Shown in pieces: positions 9,590 through 18,004 of a DNA stretch of 36,048 nucleotides. A model generated the notes under the pieces. The model was not told where the DNA came from, did not search any database, and saw only the letters and a list, made by a program, of their open reading frames with translations. The position numbers were made by a program, and so were the translations under genes. The first letter of the stretch is position 1. Every line of letters begins with the position of its first letter. Source of the DNA: an uncultured Actinomycetes bacterium (GTDB taxonomy: Bacteria; Actinomycetota; Actinomycetes; S36-B12; UBA5976); the NCBI GenBank assembly GCA_903892635.1, contig CAITJH010000074.1, positions 1-36,048 of the forward strand. The letters run 5' to 3'.

Positions 9590-9601
9590 CACAATAGTCA
9601 C
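9573..9601 (-). promoter_or_regulatory. Candidate acpS operon promoter
   Basis: Read on the minus strand: -35 GTGACT (9601-9596), a 17-base spacer, -10 TGTAAT (9578-9573). Each box differs from the sigma-70-type consensus by one or two bases, and transcription would start near 9566, about 40 bases before the acpS ATG. The palindrome at 9572-9589 overlaps the -10 box and spacer. No experimental support. Confidence 0.5.
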
Positions 9602-9603
9602 TT

Positions 9604-9631
9604 TTGCAACATGCGTAACAATCACTATTCT
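9604..9631 (+). promoter_or_regulatory. Candidate promoter of the NlpC/P60 gene
   Basis: -35 TTGCAA (9604-9609), a 16-base spacer, -10 TATTCT (9626-9631). A transcript would begin near 9638, almost exactly where the strong leader hairpin starts. Moderate match only. Confidence 0.4.
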
Positions 9632-9638
9632 GGAAGTC

Positions 9639-9676
9639 CACTCGATGCTGCTGAGAGGAAGCAGCAGCAACGAGTG
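9639..9676 (+). promoter_or_regulatory. 5' leader hairpin of the NlpC/P60 mRNA
   Basis: Outer stem CACTCG (9639-9644) with CGAGTG (9671-9676) and inner stem GCTGCTG (9647-9653) with CAGCAGC (9662-9668) are perfectly paired around a symmetric 2x2 internal loop and an 8-base apical loop. A second CACTCG at 9685-9690 can pair with the same CGAGTG, so two mutually exclusive folds are possible. The structure ends 46 bases before the start codon. It does not match a riboswitch class I can recall. Confidence 0.5.
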
Positions 9677-9722
9677 CCCAGTGCCACTCGTTTGGCTTTC
9701 GCCCAGTTAAGGGACCTTCCTC

Positions 9723-10379
9723 ATGCGTCGTTTAGCAATTCTGATTCTGACTCTTGCAGTCAGTGCAGTCACGGCGCCTGCACAAGCTACGACACAACAT
9801 TCAACTAAATCTGCATCGTCACGGTCGACAGCGAAAAAAGCTAAGAAACCAAAAAAGAAGAAACCTGCTGTTGTAGCACCTAAGCCCTCACCGAGCGCCG
9901 CCGCAACGACCACTCCAGTACCAACTGCGACTCCCAGTCCTTCAGTCGATACACCCGCTACACCAGTGATTGTCAGTCCACCAACATCTGCTGTGATACC
10001 GCAAGCGCTCGTCGCAATGAACTTCATGACTGCTGCAGTCGGACAGCCGTATGTTCTTGGTGGCACCGGCAATCCCGGTTATGACTGCAGCGGTTTAGTC
10101 ATGATGGCTTTCGAGTCAGCAGGTATCACGCTGCCTCGAACGTCTGGACAACAATTCGCAGCTACGATGCGGATTGCCCTAACCGACATTGCGCCTGGTG
10201 ATTTACTTTTCTACGGCCCAAACGGATCACAGCATGTTGTGATGTACCTCGGTGACGGAAAAGTTGTCGCTGCGGCAACTCCCGCCGATGGTGTGAAGAT
10301 TTCAAATATGAATGGTGCTTGGTATATCGCTAACTTAGCGGGTGCCGGTCGCGTTATTGCGCCAACGCCAAGTTCCTAG
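9723..10379 (+). CDS. Secreted NlpC/P60-like cell-wall hydrolase with atypical active site
   Basis: A 218-residue exported protein. Residues 1-22 form a signal peptide (MRR, hydrophobic core, cleavage likely after AQA). Residues 23-95 are a Lys-rich (KKAKKPKKKK) and then Pro/Thr/Ser-rich linker suited to wall association. Residues ~96-215 are an NlpC/P60 domain, with the nucleophile Cys122 in YDCSGLV and His171 in SQHVVMYLGDG. Such enzymes cut D-Glu-mDAP-type bonds in peptidoglycan. The third polar residue of the triad, expected 12 residues after the histidine (Glu/His in relatives), is Ala183. Activity may therefore be low, or another residue may substitute. The TAG stop at 10377-10379 directly abuts the TAA of convergent glmS. 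Confidence 0.88.
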   Translation: MRRLAILILTLAVSAVTAPAQATTQHSTKSASSRSTAKKAKKPKKKKPAVVAPKPSPSAAATTTPVPTATPSPSVDTPATPVIVSPPTSAVIPQALVAMNFMTAAVGQPYVLGGTGNPGYDCSGLVMMAFESAGITLPRTSGQQFAATMRIALTDIAPGDLLFYGPNGSQHVVMYLGDGKVVAAATPADGVKISNMNGAWYIANLAGAGRVIAPTPSS

Positions 10380-12221
10380 TTACTCGACAGTCACACTCTT
10401 GGCTAAGTTGCGCGGCTGATCAACGTCGTAACCCTTAACAGTGGCCATCTCGCACGCAAAAATCTGAAGTGGAACTGTGGCAACTAACGGCTGTAGCAAA
10501 TCAGGACACTTCGGTAGACGAATGATGTGATGAGCGAATTCATTGATTGTCATGTCATCGTCTTCGGCTAAAACAATTGTCTTTGCACCACGTGCTCGAA
10601 CCTCTTGGATATTTGAGACGATCTTGTCGTGTAGTTCGTGTCCTTGTGGCGGAACGACAACGATGACTGGCAAGCCTTCTTCGAGCAATGCGATTGGGCC
10701 GTGCTTGAGCTCCCCTGCCGCAAATCCTTCAGCGTGCATGTAAGCAAGTTCTTTGAGTTTCAAAGCGCCCTCGAGAGCAACTGGGAAACCGACGCTACGT
10801 CCAATGAACAAGATTGATTGTGCATCACTAATTTCCTGAGCTAACTCACGGATCGCTTCACTGGTATCGAGAACTAAGTCAACCTTTGCGGACATGCGGC
10901 CTAGCTCAAGAGCAATGTCACTACTGGATTCTCCAAAGCCAGTGCCTCGTACCTGTGCCAGATACATAGCAAAGAGGTAGCAGGCCACAATTTGTGTGAG
11001 GAACGCTTTCGTCGATGCAACAGCCACTTCAGGTCCAGCGTGGGTATAGATCACGCCATCGCTTTCGCGTGGAATTGTTGAGCCATTGGAATTGCAGATT
11101 GCTAAAACTTTCGATCCTTGTTCGCGCGCGTAACGCATCGCCATCAAGGTATCCATCGTTTCACCAGATTGTGAAATTGAGATCACTAAAGTGTCGTCAG
11201 TCAAAATTGGATCGCGGTAGCGAAATTCTGAAGCAAGCTCTACTTCACAAGGAACACGTGTCCAGTGCTCAATTGCATACTTAGCAATCATTCCTGCGTG
11301 ATACGCCGTACCACAGGCAGTGATAATGATTTTCTTCATTGATTTAAGTTCGTCATCACTCAAGCCAATTCCTTCGAGGGAAACTTTGCCTGTTGCATCA
11401 ATGCGTCCAAGTAACGTGTCGGCAATTGCTTTAGGTTGCTCTGCAATTTCCTTGAGCATGAAAAGGTCGTAGCCACCTTTTTCTGCAGCAGATGCATCCC
11501 ACGTGACTTCGTATTCGTGCACAGTTGCTGGCGCTCCAAAAAAGTCAGTCACCGTAATTGAGTCAGGAGTGATCTCTACAACTTGGTCTTGGCCTAGTTC
11601 GATGGCATTTCGAGTGTGTGCGATAAAGGCCGCAACATCTGATGCTAAAAAGTTTTCGCCAACTCCACGTCCAACGACTAAGGGCGAGTTACGGCGAGCT
11701 GCAACAACCACATCGGGTGTTTCGGAATGCACTACGACTATTGTGAAAGCACCCGTTAAACGTTGACATACCGCACGTAACCCATCAGCTAAGTTTGATG
11801 AAGTTTTCATTTGAGCAGCAAGTAAGTGAGCAACCACTTCAGTGTCTGTCTCGCTACGAAGCTTGACTCCATTGGCGATGAGTTCGTCCCGAAGCACTGC
11901 AAAGTTCTCGATGATTCCATTGTGAATCACAGCAATTGTGCCGTCTTCACTCACGTGTGGGTGTGCGTTCACGTCATTAGGAGCACCATGTGTGGCCCAC
12001 CGCGTGTGACCAATCCCTGTGTGAGACGCAGGTAGCGGGTCGAGTTCGATTTCAGCCTCGAGGTTGGCTAGTTTGCCAGCCTTCTTGCGAGTATCAATGC
12101 GGTGATCGGCAACAATCGCTACACCGGCAGAATCGTAGCCACGGTATTCAAGGCGGCGAAGGCCTTCGATAACGACATCAAGTGCCTGTTTCGGGCCAAC
12201 ATATCCCACGATTCCACACAT
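10380..12221 (-). CDS. glmS: Glutamine-fructose-6-phosphate aminotransferase (isomerizing)
   Basis: Makes glucosamine-6-phosphate from fructose-6-phosphate and glutamine, the first committed step to UDP-GlcNAc. The 613-residue protein begins with the N-terminal nucleophile Cys2 (MCGIVGYVG), has the glutaminase motif GIGHTRWATHG, and carries two SIS domains (ITACGTAYHAG; ISQSGETMDT) and the C-terminal NLAKSVTVE. All catalytic features are intact. It lies 65 bases downstream of glmM on the same strand; I saw no glmS ribozyme core in that gap, which is too short for one. Confidence 0.97.
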   Translation of the reverse strand: MCGIVGYVGPKQALDVVIEGLRRLEYRGYDSAGVAIVADHRIDTRKKAGKLANLEAEIELDPLPASHTGIGHTRWATHGAPNDVNAHPHVSEDGTIAVIHNGIIENFAVLRDELIANGVKLRSETDTEVVAHLLAAQMKTSSNLADGLRAVCQRLTGAFTIVVVHSETPDVVVAARRNSPLVVGRGVGENFLASDVAAFIAHTRNAIELGQDQVVEITPDSITVTDFFGAPATVHEYEVTWDASAAEKGGYDLFMLKEIAEQPKAIADTLLGRIDATGKVSLEGIGLSDDELKSMKKIIITACGTAYHAGMIAKYAIEHWTRVPCEVELASEFRYRDPILTDDTLVISISQSGETMDTLMAMRYAREQGSKVLAICNSNGSTIPRESDGVIYTHAGPEVAVASTKAFLTQIVACYLFAMYLAQVRGTGFGESSSDIALELGRMSAKVDLVLDTSEAIRELAQEISDAQSILFIGRSVGFPVALEGALKLKELAYMHAEGFAAGELKHGPIALLEEGLPVIVVVPPQGHELHDKIVSNIQEVRARGAKTIVLAEDDDMTINEFAHHIIRLPKCPDLLQPLVATVPLQIFACEMATVKGYDVDQPRNLAKSVTVE

Positions 12222-12286
12222 GAAGAACAGTCTACTGAGCCATCAGTTTTCGCCGGTGACCCCGGCAATTGGCAAGGCGTGGAAAG

Positions 12287-13642
12287 TTATAGACCGCAGT
12301 ATTTGGTCACAATTGATGCAAGCCGCTCGGCTATGTCTTGCGCTGAACTTTGAGTGGGCGCTTCAACCATCACTCGGATGACTGGTTCAGTGCCTGATGG
12401 ACGTAGCAAAATTCTTCCAGTGCCAGCAAGTGACAATTCGAGTGTTGCGATTGCGTCACGGACCGCTTGGTGATTGACACCAGCCTTATCAACATTCTTC
12501 ACGTTAATCAGTACCTGAGGAAGGCGCTGGATCTGTCCTGCAAGTTCCGACAGCGACTTGCCTGATGCCTTCACAATTGATGCCAACTGGAGAGCGGTCA
12601 AAATTCCATCGCCGGTTGTGGCGAAGTCTGACAAAACAACGTGGCCACTTTGTTCGCCACCAAGTGTGTAGCCATTCGCGCGCATTTCTTCGAGTACGTA
12701 GCGATCGCCTACTGCTGTAATGACAACATCAATACCCGCTTCACACATAGCGATAGTGAATCCAAGGTTCGACATCACAGTGGCAACCACTGTGTTCTTT
12801 TCTAGAGTTCCTTGATTCTTCATACGCATCGCGACCAGTGCAAGGATTTGATCGCCATCAACGATCTGACCATTCTCATCTACGGCTAAGCAACGATCAG
12901 CATCGCCGTCGTGTGCAATACCAAAATCTGCGCCGTATTGCTTAACGGCCGCCACGAGATCATCCATGTGCGTTGAACCGCAGTTGTCGTTGATATTGAT
13001 GCCATTTGGTTCGCAATGAATGGTGATGATGTCGGCACCTGCGCGGCGGAACACTTCCGGTGCAGCTAGCGCAGCTGCTCCATTAGCGGCATCGATAACA
13101 ACCGTCAGGCCGTCCAAGCGCACATCTGTCGAGTTCGAAATGTGATGCAAGTACTTTTCAACTAAGTCATGGTCACTGCGCAATCGACCGACGCCGGCGC
13201 CAGTGGGTAGCTCACTAACAATTTCTAAGTGCGCTTCAATGTCATCCTCAATGGCATCATCAAGTTTGACGCCACCACGAGCAAAAAACTTAATTCCGTT
13301 GTCGGGCATTGCATTGTGACTCGCGGATAGCATCACACCAAAGTCGGCACCTGTTACATCAGTGAGGTAGGCAACCGCTGGTGTGGGAAGTACTCCAACG
13401 TCAATGACATCAACGCCAGCACTTGCGAGCCCAGCTGAAACAGCAGCTTGCAAGAACTCACCACTAGCCCGCCCATCCCGACCAACAATGGCGAATGGAC
13501 GATCATCAACGTGAGACGCAAACTGCCCACGTTCACTAAGAACCTGGGCAGCAGCCACGCCTAATGACGTAGCAAGTTTTGCGGTGAGCAGACCATTAGC
13601 AAGTCCGCGCACACCATCGGTGCCAAAGAGGCGATCCGACAT
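12287..13642 (-). CDS. glmM: Phosphoglucosamine mutase
   Basis: Interconverts glucosamine-6-phosphate and glucosamine-1-phosphate. In the 451-residue protein the phosphoserine is Ser108 in the LSASHN motif, the metal loop is HDGDADRC, the sugar loop is GGEQSGH, and the phosphate-binding [16 protein letters not shown] is near the C terminus. N-terminal LFGTDGVRG is also typical. It begins six bases after the rpsI stop, which places amino-sugar synthesis directly behind the rplM-rpsI ribosomal operon and upstream of glmS. Confidence 0.97.
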   Translation of the reverse strand: MSDRLFGTDGVRGLANGLLTAKLATSLGVAAAQVLSERGQFASHVDDRPFAIVGRDGRASGEFLQAAVSAGLASAGVDVIDVGVLPTPAVAYLTDVTGADFGVMLSASHNAMPDNGIKFFARGGVKLDDAIEDDIEAHLEIVSELPTGAGVGRLRSDHDLVEKYLHHISNSTDVRLDGLTVVIDAANGAAALAAPEVFRRAGADIITIHCEPNGININDNCGSTHMDDLVAAVKQYGADFGIAHDGDADRCLAVDENGQIVDGDQILALVAMRMKNQGTLEKNTVVATVMSNLGFTIAMCEAGIDVVITAVGDRYVLEEMRANGYTLGGEQSGHVVLSDFATTGDGILTALQLASIVKASGKSLSELAGQIQRLPQVLINVKNVDKAGVNHQAVRDAIATLELSLAGTGRILLRPSGTEPVIRVMVEAPTQSSAQDIAERLASIVTKYCGL

Positions 13643-13648
13643 AACGAA

Positions 13649-14155
13649 TTAACGCTTTGAGTATTGAGGTGCCTTACGAGCCTTCTTCAGACCGTACTTC
13701 TTACGTTCCTTAATACGTGCATCGCGGGACAAGAAGCCAGCCTTCTTAAGGTCTGGGCGGTTGCCTTCGACATCAATTTCGTTAAGGCAACGTGAAATGC
13801 CAAGACGCAATGCGCCGGCCTGACCTGAGATGCCGCCGCCGCTGATGCGTGCGATGACGTCGTAAGCGCCTTCGAAGTTAAGAGTCTTGAACGGATCGTT
13901 CACCAATTGCTGATGCACCTTGTTAGGGAAGTAATCCTCAAGAGTGCGGCCGTTGATAACCCAACGTCCAGTGCCAGGAACTAGACGCACACGTGCGATA
14001 GCTTCCTTGCGACGACCTGTGGCTAGTGCCTTCTTGTCAGCTGGTGCCTTGCGTGGCTCACGAGCAACAACAGGTGCGCTTTCGCTGGTGTATTCGGTTA
14101 ATTCTTCTGCGTCATCGATGTCATCGATTACGTCAACGTCATTTACTTCGGTCAT
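13649..14155 (-). CDS. rpsI: 30S ribosomal protein S9 with acidic N-terminal extension
   Basis: The S9 core begins near residue 43 ([20 protein letters not shown]) and ends with the conserved basic tail [12 protein letters not shown], which reaches the ribosomal P site. The first ~35 residues are an Asp/Glu-rich extension ([16 protein letters not shown]) typical of actinobacterial S9; the role of the extension is unknown. It lies 31 bases downstream of rplM. Confidence 0.97.
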   Translation of the reverse strand: MTEVNDVDVIDDIDDAEELTEYTSESAPVVAREPRKAPADKKALATGRRKEAIARVRLVPGTGRWVINGRTLEDYFPNKVHQQLVNDPFKTLNFEGAYDVIARISGGGISGQAGALRLGISRCLNEIDVEGNRPDLKKAGFLSRDARIKERKKYGLKKARKAPQYSKR

Positions 14156-14186
14156 GTTCAGTAATTCCTTTTATCTATCCGGGCGC

Positions 14187-14630
14187 TTACTGAGCGACCT
14201 GGGAAATTTCGAATGGCTTTGGGTTCTGAGCACCGTGTGGATGTGACTCACCTGCGTACACCTTGAGCTTGCTGATCTGCTGGTTGCTCAACTTGTTGTG
14301 AGGCAGCATTCCCTTGACGGCCTTTTCGATGGCGCGACGTGGGTTGGTTTCTAGCAGCTCGGTGTAGTTCGTTGCACGAAGACCGCCTGGGAAACCGGAG
14401 TGACGGTAATCCATCTTGGTGTCGCGCTTGGTGCCACTAAGTGCAACCTTTTCTGCGTTGATAACGATGACGAAGTCGCCAGTGTCAACGTGTGAAGCGA
14501 AGGTTGGCTTGTGCTTGCCACGTAGCAGGTTTGCAACCTGCGACGCCAAACGTCCAAGGACAACGTCAGTTGCATCAATTACATGCCATTCGCGAGTTAC
14601 GTCGCTTGGCTTTGGGGTGTACGTGCGCAC
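14187..14630 (-). CDS. rplM: 50S ribosomal protein L13
   Basis: A 147-residue L13 with N-terminal [40 protein letters not shown], and the conserved [25 protein letters not shown] near the C terminus. It is the first gene of rplM-rpsI-glmM-glmS. An upstream leader of about 80 bases from the proposed promoter separates it from the preceding ABM gene. Confidence 0.97.
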   Translation of the reverse strand: MRTYTPKPSDVTREWHVIDATDVVLGRLASQVANLLRGKHKPTFASHVDTGDFVIVINAEKVALSGTKRDTKMDYRHSGFPGGLRATNYTELLETNPRRAIEKAVKGMLPHNKLSNQQISKLKVYAGESHPHGAQNPKPFEISQVAQ

Positions 14631-14716
14631 GATTCAGCCTTCTTTATTGCTCTTTAAGATGTGGTTGGCCACATGGGCCACAAATCCCTTATTTTCTAAG
14701 GCACTTGCGAACTCAA

Positions 14717-14746
14717 AGATTACCTCCAAGTTCAGGGTGCGGTCAA
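14717..14746 (-). promoter_or_regulatory. Candidate rplM operon promoter
   Basis: Minus-strand -35 TTGACC (14746-14741), an 18-base spacer and -10 TAATCT (14722-14717), giving an expected start near 14710 and an ~80-base leader. The leader includes a short inverted repeat (TGGCC/GGCCA). The 241-base gap 14631-14871 holds no gene; this promoter and the possible terminator beside it are the only elements I can support. Confidence 0.4.
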
Positions 14747-14763
14747 AACAAGCCTTCGGCTCG
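14745..14763 (-). terminator. Possible intrinsic terminator after the ABM gene
   Basis: In the minus-strand RNA, CGAGCC-GAA-GGCUUG forms a six-pair stem (one G-U) followed by UUUU. It would end transcription from the ABM gene about 110 bases past its stop. The stem is short and overlaps the rplM -35 region, so this is tentative. Confidence 0.3.
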
Positions 14764-14871
14764 CTTTGAGCCTGAAAATTCAGCCAAAAAACCTCCAAAA
14801 CAATGGGTTTTCAATTGAGCCGGTTCCTGGGTGAAATCGCCTACCATCGAGCTACATCAGCCCTGCTTGGA

Positions 14872-15162
14872 CTACTCGAACAGATTCCAATGCTCCACAG
14901 CCGGCGGATTTGCGAAAAATGGTCCGAGCAGAGCGCGCCAAGCAACGAACAAATCAGAGTTTCGGAAGCCCTCCATGTGGTCCTCGACCGTGTCCCAACC
15001 GATTGCCAACATGTAAGTGCTCGGGCGTTCAATTCCACGATGAACGTACAAATGGTTAAATCCCTTGGCCTGCGAGACGATGCCCTTGGCCTGTTCGATC
15101 GCAGCTTCGAATTCGAGTTCTTTGCCAGGGACGATGTCCATGTAGGCAGTTTCCATAATCAT
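14872..15162 (-). CDS. Antibiotic biosynthesis monooxygenase (ABM)-like ferredoxin-fold protein
   Basis: A 96-residue cytoplasmic protein with the dimeric alpha-beta barrel pattern: METAYMDIVPGKELEFEAA as strand 1 and helix 1, GFNHLYVHRGIERPSTYML as the central hairpin, and WDTVEDHMEGFRNSDLFVAW as the second helix. Members include quinol or heme monooxygenases and proteins of unknown role. No heme ligand or substrate residue can be assigned. ATG 15162 is preceded by GGAG 11 bases upstream. It is divergent from the serine hydrolase gene across 47 bases. Confidence 0.7.
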   Translation of the reverse strand: MIMETAYMDIVPGKELEFEAAIEQAKGIVSQAKGFNHLYVHRGIERPSTYMLAIGWDTVEDHMEGFRNSDLFVAWRALLGPFFANPPAVEHWNLFE

Positions 15163-15209
15163 GTCGTGTTTTGCTCCATCGCGGGTATCTCAACGTGAAT
15201 ACTCTAAGC

Positions 15210-16334
15210 ATGACACGTCCCGATTTGAGCAACTGGCTGGACCCAGACCACAACCGATGGTCGTTGAGAAATGCACGTGAGTTGTTGCCCACTGGCGAAG
15301 TTGCCGCGCCTGCTCACTTTCGCTCACTTGGCCATGCAATTGATTCCACGATTAGTAACATGACATTCGAGTCAAACTCAGGCTCTCGAGTAGTCAGTGA
15401 ATTTCTCGACACCTCTCGCAGTGACTCACTCACAGTTATCAAAAATGAAGACATCGTTTTCGAATGGCGCACTCCAGGGTTTGCAGAAAATGAAGTTCAC
15501 CTTATTTTCAGTGTGACAAAGTCAGTTACCTCTTTGTTAGCAGGCGCACTTGTTCGTGAGTGCGGACTCGATGTCAACGCGCCGGTAACAAAATACGTAC
15601 CCGAGATTGCTAAAAGCGCGTTTGGCGATGCAACCGTGCGCAACTTGCTCGACATGACAGTGTCGATGAAATTTGTCGAAGACTACACACCAGGACCTGA
15701 CGTTCGCGACTATCGATACTCGGTTGGTTGGTACCCAGCGCCATGGGATGCACCACGCTTGCATGACTTTCTTGCATCACGCGAAAAAGAAGGCGAGCAC
15801 GGACAGCGTTTTCGTTACCTCTCCCCCGTTACCGACATGTTGGGTTGGGTCACCGAAGCAGTCAGTGGGATGCCTTATCACCGTGCGTTGTCACAATTTA
15901 TTTGGCAACCCATGGGAGCTGAGTTTGCAGCCAACATCACCATTGATCGGAACGGTTCACCACGAGCCGCTGGTGGGTTGAGTACTTCGCCAAGAGATCT
16001 CGCTCGAGTGGGAATGTTGGTCCGAGACGGTGGAATGGGCGCAGTAGATGCCGAGTACTTGAACGATGTCTATACACAAGGCAGTCACGAACAATGGGCA
16101 ACTGGAGACTTCAAGGATGTCTTTGCCAATGGCATTTATCGTTCGTGTTTCTACAAGCCAGGTGTTGATCCCGGCGTAGTCATGGGAATTGGCATCTACG
16201 GTCAGATGCTTTATGTAGACCGCCCGCGCGGTGTCGTCATTGCCAAGCAATCATCGTGGGCAACGCCTGATGAAGCAGTTGATCATGATGATGCCTACCT
16301 GCTCTGTCGCACAATTGCACGCAGTTTGAGTTAG
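15210..16334 (+). CDS. Class C beta-lactamase-fold serine hydrolase (NylB/EstB-like)
   Basis: A 374-residue penicillin-binding/beta-lactamase-type protein. The nucleophile-lysine pair is SVTK (Ser101, Lys104), and a Tyr-x-Ser motif appears in the FRYLSPVTDMLGWV segment. The GIYGQMLYVDRPRGVV strand near the C terminus replaces the classical KTG/HxG motif. No signal peptide is visible, so it is probably cytoplasmic, like 6-aminohexanoate-dimer hydrolases and related esterases; the substrate is unknown. The frame is open back to TTG 15171, but ATG 15210 leaves the divergent promoter free and is the first ATG. Its TAG shares TTAG with the stop of the convergent ABC-F gene. Confidence 0.8.
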   Translation: MTRPDLSNWLDPDHNRWSLRNARELLPTGEVAAPAHFRSLGHAIDSTISNMTFESNSGSRVVSEFLDTSRSDSLTVIKNEDIVFEWRTPGFAENEVHLIFSVTKSVTSLLAGALVRECGLDVNAPVTKYVPEIAKSAFGDATVRNLLDMTVSMKFVEDYTPGPDVRDYRYSVGWYPAPWDAPRLHDFLASREKEGEHGQRFRYLSPVTDMLGWVTEAVSGMPYHRALSQFIWQPMGAEFAANITIDRNGSPRAAGGLSTSPRDLARVGMLVRDGGMGAVDAEYLNDVYTQGSHEQWATGDFKDVFANGIYRSCFYKPGVDPGVVMGIGIYGQMLYVDRPRGVVIAKQSSWATPDEAVDHDDAYLLCRTIARSLS

Positions 16335-18004
16335 CGCTTAGCGCGGACGACTTCCCAAACTGGGTCAGTAGATTCACTCACGGTTGCATCTTGTCCGAAA
16401 ATAATAAAACGATCAAAAGACTTGGCGAACCAACGATCGTGCGTAACTGCAAGAACAGTACCTTCAAATGCATCGAGCGCTTTTTCGAGAGCTTCGGCCG
16501 ATTCCAGATCCAAGTTGTCAGTTGGTTCGTCCAGCAATAACAACGTGGCTCCGGATAGTTCCAACAACAAGATTTGGAAACGTGCTTGTTGCCCACCTGA
16601 CAATGAATCAAACTTCTGTTCGCTGGCGTGAGCAAGTCCATAGCGGTCAAGTGCGCGGGCCGCTTGTTCGCGAATCATTCCACTGCGATGTTCGTCGCCA
16701 CGATGAAGAATTTCAAGCAACGTCTTGCCCAGAAGTTCTGGATGATGATGTGTTTGTGCAAACCATCCTGGTCGCACCCGAGCGCCTAATTTAGCCACTC
16801 CCGAATGTTCGACTGGAGCAATCGATATTTCACTCACTGGTAGGTGTTCAACCTCTGGATCCGATCCACCCGCAGCAAGCAGCCGAAGAAAATGGCTCTT
16901 TCCTGAACCGTTTGCCCCCAGCACACCAATGCGCTCACCAAACCAAATCTCAAGATCGAATGGCTTCACTAAGCCAGTTAGTTCGAGTTGCTCACACACC
17001 ACTGCGCGCTTACCGGTTCGACCACCTTTGAGCCGCATGGACACATTCTGCTCAACTGGAACCGCCTCAGGTGGGCCAGCTTCTTCAAACATTCGTAATC
17101 GCGTTCGAGCAGCCTGAAGTCGTGAAGCTAATCCATCATTGAATTTCGCCTTCACTGCATACATCTGTACTAAGTCCTTAATCTTTTGATGCTCTTCGTC
17201 CCATCGACGACGCAATTCTTCGAGTCGAGAGAATCGTTCTTGGCGAGCTTCGTTGTAATTACCGAATCCACCACCATGTATCCATACTGAGTTTCCGGCT
17301 ACACCGAGTTCGAGCGTGATGATGGTTTTTGCGGACTGGTTCAGCAGTTCGCGATCATGGCTAACGAACAGCACTGTCTTTTTAGTTTCGTTCAACTGCT
17401 GCTCTAGCCAACGCTTACCAGGAACGTCAAGGTAATTGTCTGGCTCGTCAAGAAGCAATACCTCTTCGGGACCACGCAGCAGTGCCTCGAGTACTAGTCG
17501 CTTTTGTTCGCCACCAGAAAGTGTCGATGCAGCACGATGTTGCGCACGTTCAAACGGTAATTGCAACGCAGCCATTGTGCAGACATCCCACAACACTTCA
17601 AGGTCATAGCCACCAACATCTGCCCAGTCAGCTATCGCTTGCGCATAAGCCATCTGATTGTCTTCGCTGTCATCATTCATCATGGCCAACTCAGTCGCAT
17701 CAATGCGTGCTGCAACTTCGACAACTGCCTCGGGCGCAACAGTGAGAAGTAAATCTCGCACTGTTCCATCTGTCATGTGGCCAATGAACTGACGCATGAC
17801 ACCAAGACCACCAGTGCGGACAATCGATCCCTCTTGCATGTCGGCATCGCCAGCTATGAGTCGCATCAATGTCGACTTACCGGCACCATTGGCACCAATA
17901 AGAGCGGCGACATCGCCGTCTCCTACACGGAACGAAACATCGAGCAACAACACGCGGCCATCAGACAAACTGTAGGTCACGTGTTGAACGTCAACGTGAC
18001 CCAT
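16331..18004 (-). CDS. ABC-F family ATPase
   Basis: A 557-residue soluble protein with two ABC domains and no membrane segment. The first Walker A is GANGAGKST (about residues 37-45) with signature LSGGEQKR and Walker B LLLDEPDNYLD. The second is GANGSGKSH with LSGGQQAR and LLLDEPTDNLD. Between them is a charged helical linker (NEARQERFSRLEELRRRWDEEHQKIKD) of the kind that reaches into the ribosomal E site. Family members act as translation factors or antibiotic-resistance factors; the sequence does not decide which. The second Walker A has His after GKS instead of Thr/Ser. The start overlaps the truA stop by 14 bases, so it is likely co-transcribed with the L17-truA end of the rpoA operon. 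Confidence 0.92.
   Translation of the reverse strand: MGHVDVQHVTYSLSDGRVLLLDVSFRVGDGDVAALIGANGAGKSTLMRLIAGDADMQEGSIVRTGGLGVMRQFIGHMTDGTVRDLLLTVAPEAVVEVAARIDATELAMMNDDSEDNQMAYAQAIADWADVGGYDLEVLWDVCTMAALQLPFERAQHRAASTLSGGEQKRLVLEALLRGPEEVLLLDEPDNYLDVPGKRWLEQQLNETKKTVLFVSHDRELLNQSAKTIITLELGVAGNSVWIHGGGFGNYNEARQERFSRLEELRRRWDEEHQKIKDLVQMYAVKAKFNDGLASRLQAARTRLRMFEEAGPPEAVPVEQNVSMRLKGGRTGKRAVVCEQLELTGLVKPFDLEIWFGERIGVLGANGSGKSHFLRLLAAGGSDPEVEHLPVSEISIAPVEHSGVAKLGARVRPGWFAQTHHHPELLGKTLLEILHRGDEHRSGMIREQAARALDRYGLAHASEQKFDSLSGGQQARFQILLLELSGATLLLLDEPTDNLDLESAEALEKALDAFEGTVLAVTHDRWFAKSFDRFIIFGQDATVSESTDPVWEVVRAKR

Noticed and set aside
9600-9722. Possible c-di-AMP (ydaO) riboswitch upstream of the NlpC/P60 gene
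   Set aside because: The conserved ydaO blocks are absent; only a simple hairpin with an alternative pairing is supported.
14820-14880. tRNA-like string on the minus strand (TAGCTCGATGGTAGGC)
   Set aside because: It resembles a D-arm, but there is no matching D-stem closure, anticodon stem, T-loop or acceptor stem around it.
15171-15209. TTG 15171 as the start of the serine hydrolase
   Set aside because: It would crowd the divergent ABM promoter and adds 13 residues with no domain match; ATG 15210 is simpler.
16331-18004. Antibiotic-resistance role for the ABC-F protein
   Set aside because: The two ABC domains and linker identify the family, but its resistance and housekeeping members cannot be told apart by eye here.
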